A stretch of DNA of 13,756 nt from an uncultured Acetobacteraceae bacterium. Lineage in GTDB: Bacteria; Pseudomonadota; Alphaproteobacteria; Acetobacterales; Acetobacteraceae. The stretch is taken from NCBI GenBank assembly GCA_903839965.1, contig CAIMEK010000220.1:1-13756 (forward strand). Reading direction: 5' to 3'. Both the position numbers and the translations under genes were made by a program. The notes under the pieces were generated by a model, which saw only the letters and a program-made list of their open reading frames with translations, was not told where the DNA came from and made no database searches. Numbering within the stretch: position 1 is the stretch's first letter; every line of letters starts with the position of its first letter. Of the stretch, positions 13,315 through 13,756 are shown piece by piece.

Positions 13315-13682
13315 CTGAAAATGTGATTCTCTTGCGTGAATGAGGGGCCATTTAGATGACAAAAGTGCAGGCTTGCGATTGCTTGGGGCCATTTCGAACG
13401 CGGTCGGCGACATAGCGGCCGTTCGGGGCGCAGCCGTGGAACGGCAAAGTTGTCCCCGAGCTTGCCGTCCGTCGTATCAGCGATCTGGACCGACGAATGA
13501 CCGTTATTGAGCATCGGAATTTTGGTCGGGAACGGCGAGGATGGGCGCAGAGCCGACGCCGGTTCCCCGAACCTCCCACGGCCGCGCAGGCCCCGGCATC
13601 CACGCTGCACGGCGAGGCATCAGTCCCACCCAGGCAACATTCCCCCTTGCATCGGCGCGGCCTTTATGCTAGGAATGTTTTC
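13315..13682. other. intergenic stretch, possible IS relic
   Basis: About 370 bp between the XRE promoter and the right-edge gene. No frame gives a recognisable protein. GGGGCCATTT occurs twice as a direct repeat, at 13344-13353 and 13385-13394, the first followed by AGATGACAAAAGTG. That arrangement recalls the repeated terminal motifs of IS21-like elements, but no transposase is present. Confidence 0.35.
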
Positions 13683-13756
13683 GTGCAAGCCGCCCCCATC
13701 CCGGCCCCGGTCCAAGCCTTCGCCCCCGACTTCGCGGCCCGGTTCGGCCGCATCCT
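13683..13756 (+). CDS. 5' end of a rightward gene, cut by the window edge
   Basis: A GTG at 13683 opens a frame running off the end for 24 complete codons, beginning MQAAPIPAPVQAFAPDFAAR. AGGA (13671-13674) lies eight bases upstream, and TATGCT (13665-13670) could be a -10, although then the Shine-Dalgarno would sit at the very start of the transcript. The composition returns to GC-rich core codon use. The product is not recognisable from this fragment. ATG 13675 in another frame gives a serine/proline-rich shadow peptide. Confidence 0.4.
   Translation, partial: MQAAPIPAPVQAFAPDFAARFGRI

Noticed and set aside
1..13756. tRNA, rRNA or riboswitch
   Set aside because: I looked for clover-leaf segments with conserved T-loop bases, rRNA core motifs and familiar riboswitch cores in the gaps and saw none. 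A covariance-model scan would be decisive.

Overview
The window comes from a high-GC alphaproteobacterium. The diagnostic gene is a CcrM-type GANTC methyltransferase. An FNR/FnrL regulator beside an FNR-boxed hemN, together with the overall codon bias, fits Rhodospirillales/Acetobacteraceae best. The family-level placement is inference, because there is no rRNA gene in the window.

Layout. (1) 1-1216, minus strand: ccrM, followed by the first codons of another leftward gene at the left edge. (2) 1506-5125, plus strand: a compact operon with a fused TRAP small+large permease (DctQM), its periplasmic solute receptor (DctP) and a dienelactone-hydrolase-family enzyme. It reads as an uptake-and-hydrolysis module for an unidentified organic acid. 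(3) 5132-6564, minus strand: fnr then rnhB, 47 bp apart. (4) 6669-8691: a small FNR-controlled block. A perfect FNR box sits between fnr and a divergent GNAT-like gene, and a near-perfect FNR box sits directly upstream of hemN (anaerobic haem synthesis). The GNAT-like gene and hemN converge on an elaborate double hairpin. (5) 8763-10256: hldE, for ADP-heptose synthesis (LPS inner core). (6) 10257-13756: an accessory stretch with a small secreted four-cysteine protein, a small basic KGG-type stress/plasmid-stabilisation-like protein, about 1 kb without a convincing gene that carries two different REP inverted pairs (REPIN/BIME-like), an AT-richer XRE-HTH fusion gene with its own promoter and palindromic operator candidate, a possible IS relic, and the start of a rightward gene at the right edge.

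How the genes fit together. FNR ([4Fe-4S] oxygen sensor, DNA-reading residues E..SR) should bind TTGAT-N4-ATCAA. Such sites lie precisely where hemN and the GNAT-like gene need them, so regulator and targets are contiguous. From memory, rnhB and ccrM are neighbours in many alphaproteobacteria. Here both keep the same orientation but are separated by the opposite-facing TRAP/hydrolase operon, which looks like a later insertion.

I did not find a clear new multi-gene system. The least ordinary items are the XRE protein fused to a C-terminal domain otherwise seen behind Schlafen/AlbA_2 domains, the REPIN that overlaps and supplies its stop codon, the apparent leaderless geometry at two FNR promoters, and the three-way-junction terminator element.
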